Below are positions 13,805 to 15,761 of a stretch of 15,761 nucleotides of DNA, in pieces. Position 1 is the stretch's first letter. Each line of letters opens with the position of its first letter. A program made the position numbers and the translations under genes. The notes under the pieces were generated by a model. The model made no database searches, was not told the DNA's origin, and saw only the letters and a program-made list of their open reading frames with translations. This DNA comes from JBEICQ01 sp040383885 (GTDB taxonomy: Bacteria > Bacteroidota > Bacteroidia > UBA4408): NCBI GenBank assembly GCA_040383885.1, contig JBEICQ010000042.1:1-15761 (forward strand), read 5' to 3'.

Positions 13805-14503
13805 ATGAGCAATCATGGCATTCATCATGAGACCCACTTCAGACAACCTGATTTTGTTAAAGATGTTGTGATTGGCATGAGCGATGGACTCACTGTCCCC
13901 TTTGCATTGGCAGCAGGACTCTCGGGGGTGCTTCAATCTAATGCCCTTATCATCACCGGAGGCTTTGCCGAAATATGCGCCGGTTCGATAGCTATGGGTC
14001 TCGGCGGATATCTTGCAGGCAGAACGGAAATAGAGCATTACCGCAATGAACTCAAAAGAGAATACAGAGAAATTGAAACGAGGTATGAAGATGAAAAACA
14101 AGAAGTAAGGGATGTTTTTGCAGGGTATGGCCTTTCCCAAAAATCGCAGGATATGATTGCTGATGAATTGGCAAAAGACCATACAAAATGGGTTGAATTT
14201 ATGATGCGCTTTGAATTGGGATTAGAGAAACCTGACGAGAAAAGAGCAGGAAAAAGTGCACTCAATATTGGGCTGGCATATGTGATTGGTGGCATCATTC
14301 CTTTATTGGCATACTTTTTTACGGATAAACCGGAACAGGGATTGTTCTTTTCCACCATTGTTACACTGATTTGTTTGTTCTTTTTTGGATTCCTTAAAAG
14401 CAGAGTAACCGGTCATCCTCCCCTGATTGGTGCCCTTAGAATTACATTTATCGGTGCACTGGCAGGTGGTTCTGCTTATATTTTAGCCAAGCTTGTTGCC
14501 TGA
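13805..14503 (+). CDS. VIT1/CCC1-family iron/manganese transporter
   Basis: 232 residues from ATG 13805. Upstream TTG codons in the same frame would only add a short non-conserved extension. The first membrane helix carries the family signature VVIGMSDGLTVPFALAAGLSG (D27), followed by GGFAEICAGSIAMGLGGYLAGR (helix 2). A hydrophilic stretch at about 74-148 is rich in Glu (EIEHYRNELKREYREIE, WVEFMMRFELGLEK) and corresponds to the cytosolic metal-binding domain of VIT1, whose Glu and paired Met residues collect Fe2+. Three more helices follow (about 151-171, 178-198, 208-231). The family exports or sequesters Fe2+ or Mn2+ from the cytosol by proton antiport; the metal used here is not determinable. 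The EamA-type gene starts one base after the stop, so the two are co-transcribed. Confidence 0.92.
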   Translation: MSNHGIHHETHFRQPDFVKDVVIGMSDGLTVPFALAAGLSGVLQSNALIITGGFAEICAGSIAMGLGGYLAGRTEIEHYRNELKREYREIETRYEDEKQEVRDVFAGYGLSQKSQDMIADELAKDHTKWVEFMMRFELGLEKPDEKRAGKSALNIGLAYVIGGIIPLLAYFFTDKPEQGLFFSTIVTLICLFFFGFLKSRVTGHPPLIGALRITFIGALAGGSAYILAKLVA

Positions 14504-14504
14504 A

Positions 14505-15410
14505 ATGAATTCCTCCTTTCGCCAAAGTAAATGGTTCCACTATGCCCTTTTGCATGTAGTGGTTTTTACCTGGGGGTGGACCGGTATACTCGGAAAGCTT
14601 ATTGATATGCCGGTATTGCCCATGATATGTACGCGACTCCTACTAACGCTTGCTGTGCTCTTTCCGGTAATGTTTTTTACCAAACAATCCATGCGGATTT
14701 CATTAAAAGACTTGGCATTACTCTCCGGAATAGGAATTATCATCGCGCTGCATTGGTTGTTTTTTTACCAAACCATCAAAATTTCCAATGTGTCCATCGC
14801 AGTCATTTGTTTGAGTACCAGCAGCCTGTTTAATGCTCTTGCGGAGCCTCTGATCTTTAAAAGAAAATTGCTGATTTATGAGATCATCCTGGCCGTCTTA
14901 GCATGTTGTGCCATTGCATATATTTTCCTTAACCAGCAAGAAGCAAGTACCGGATTTCTTTTCGGAATCATTTCCGCTTTCTTCTCTGCCATGTTCACAA
15001 CAATGAATGGAAGCATCTCAAAAAGATTCAACAGTTTGCATCTGTCAATCTATGAGTTAATGGGAGCAAGTATTTTTTTACTTATTATCATTTTATGTCA
15101 TCCCTCATACAATATCAACCAATTGTTTCCCCCTGAAAAAAACATGATTCATCTTCTGCTTTTATCAGTTGTTTGTACTGCTTTTCCATTTGTAGCAAGT
15201 TCATGGGTACTTAAACACATATCGCCTTTTACTATGCTGCTATCCATCAACCTCGAACCTGTTTATACCATTATTCTTGCGTTTCTGATTTTTGGTGAGG
15301 AAGAAAAAATGAATATTCATTTTTATGCAGGAACATCCATTATCCTTGCTTCTGTTTTTGTAAACGGATGGATGAAAGCCAGAAAGCAGCTTAGGCGCAA
15401 TTCGGAATAA
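14505..15410 (+). CDS. EamA-family (DMT superfamily) permease
   Basis: 301 residues from ATG 14505, which follows the TGA of the transporter gene after one base (TGAAATG), so translation probably re-initiates. Ten hydrophobic helices form two EamA halves. The first half includes HVVVFTWGWTGILGKLI, IGIIIALHWLFFYQTIKIS and SIAVICLSTSSLFNALAEPLIF. The second includes GFLFGIISAFFSAMFTTMNGSISKR, VVCTAFPFVASSWVLKHISPF and LLSINLEPVYTIILAFLIFGEE. The N-E-P motifs in both halves are typical of the family. EamA proteins are inner-membrane exporters or exchangers of small metabolites, often amino acids. Substrate cannot be told from the sequence. A physiological link to the metal transporter is not evident beyond the shared transcript. 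Confidence 0.92.
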   Translation: MNSSFRQSKWFHYALLHVVVFTWGWTGILGKLIDMPVLPMICTRLLLTLAVLFPVMFFTKQSMRISLKDLALLSGIGIIIALHWLFFYQTIKISNVSIAVICLSTSSLFNALAEPLIFKRKLLIYEIILAVLACCAIAYIFLNQQEASTGFLFGIISAFFSAMFTTMNGSISKRFNSLHLSIYELMGASIFLLIIILCHPSYNINQLFPPEKNMIHLLLLSVVCTAFPFVASSWVLKHISPFTMLLSINLEPVYTIILAFLIFGEEEKMNIHFYAGTSIILASVFVNGWMKARKQLRRNSE

Positions 15411-15444
15411 GTCTGCACATACACATTGTCAGTCATGATTACAT

Positions 15445-15761
15445 TTACAAAATAGTTTGCAGGAACAAAAAACGATAGGGCAATGCAGCATCATCACCCG
15501 CATAATCAACTCCTATTCTTGGAGTAACCAGCAAGAATTTTTCATCAACAATCACTCCCCTGTCCTCTATCCAAATAGTCTTCCCGTCCAAACCGATACC
15601 ATTGTGACTAAGGTTGATACCCAAAGCCACACTGAGTTTTCCCGGACCGTTGGAAAAGGATTTTGAGGAAACTTGCACTCCTCGGCGTTTTTCCATCACG
15701 GGAATTCCATCGAGCGCAAGGATGGATCTTATGAGAATAGCCTTGGGATCATTTTCAGAAG
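15445..15761 (-). CDS. 3-methyladenine DNA glycosylase (AAG/Mpg), C-terminal part
   Basis: The frame is open to the window edge, so the N-terminal half lies outside. Reading inward from about 15759, the peptide begins SENDPKAILIRSILALDGIP and continues VMEKRRGVQVSSKSFSNGPGKLSVALGINLSHNGIGL. It ends LLVTPRIGVDYAGDDAALPYRFLF. The NGPGKL..ALGI block and the PRIGVD.A...PYRF ending are hallmarks of the alkyladenine glycosylase family, which excises 3-methyladenine and other alkylated purines at the start of base excision repair. The catalytic glutamate is in the missing part. A GTG at 15697-15699 can be read as a start, but it lies inside conserved sequence and is not the start. The gene is convergent with the permease gene across 34 bp with no clear hairpin. 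Confidence 0.93.
   Translation of the reverse strand, partial: SENDPKAILIRSILALDGIPVMEKRRGVQVSSKSFSNGPGKLSVALGINLSHNGIGLDGKTIWIEDRGVIVDEKFLLVTPRIGVDYAGDDAALPYRFLFLQTIL

Noticed and set aside
1..15761. CRISPR array, insertion sequence, prophage or defence island
   Set aside because: I saw no short regularly spaced repeats, transposase, integrase or phage motifs. The only notable repeats are the coding modules at 3349-4698.

Overview
The window is about 15.8 kb of chromosomal sequence from a member of the Bacteroidota, probably near Chitinophagales/Saprospirales, though I cannot place it more precisely. Four things support this. Three proteins carry the PNP...G.Y.L C-terminal tail recognised by the type IX secretion system (T9SS). 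Several intergenic regions carry the Bacteroidota promoter element TAnnTTTG. Start codons sit behind A-rich leaders and not behind strong Shine-Dalgarno sites. Many secreted proteins are built from repeats. Coding density is high, and I see no insertion sequence, integrase, CRISPR array, phage gene or plasmid gene.

Layout. (1) 2-580: the 3' part of a tandem universal stress protein gene, convergent with (2) 607-2526, a five-module hybrid histidine kinase (PAS-HisKA-HATPase-REC-HPt) with no regulator gene beside it. (3) 2572-4959, divergent from the kinase: a secreted T9SS protein with four starch-binding-like modules. Two of these modules, not adjacent, are almost identical at DNA level. It ends at a strong terminator. 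(4) 5036-5110: tRNA-His, whose predicted promoter begins inside the T-tract of that terminator, followed by its own hairpin. (5) Minus strand: yicC (5143-6021) and a PnuC-type vitamin transporter (6081-6653). (6) Plus strand, 6717-10828: a tightly packed run of three exported proteins. These are a small basic protein of unknown function, an FG-GAP/VCBS calcium-binding propeller with a T9SS tail, and, overlapping it by ATGA, a lipoprotein that joins a cytochrome-c-like segment (CX4CH) to a YVTN-type beta-propeller. (7) 10921-11376, minus: a hotdog thioesterase. (8) 11445-12659, plus: a Ycf48/BNR-like propeller with a T9SS tail, whose 3' end overlaps by 11 bp the end of (9) chorismate synthase aroC (12649-13743, minus). 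(10) 13805-15410, plus: a VIT1/CCC1-type metal transporter and, one base after its stop, an EamA-family permease. (11) 15445-15761, minus: the C-terminal part of a 3-methyladenine DNA glycosylase, cut by the window edge.

Most of the window is housekeeping genes mixed with surface and exported proteins. I found no clear new defence or mobile system. The least ordinary locus is the 6717-10828 cluster, a candidate surface assembly in which a cell-anchored cytochrome/propeller lipoprotein is translationally coupled to a T9SS-exported calcium-binding propeller. Second is the apparent gene conversion between modules 1 and 3 of the 2572-4959 protein.
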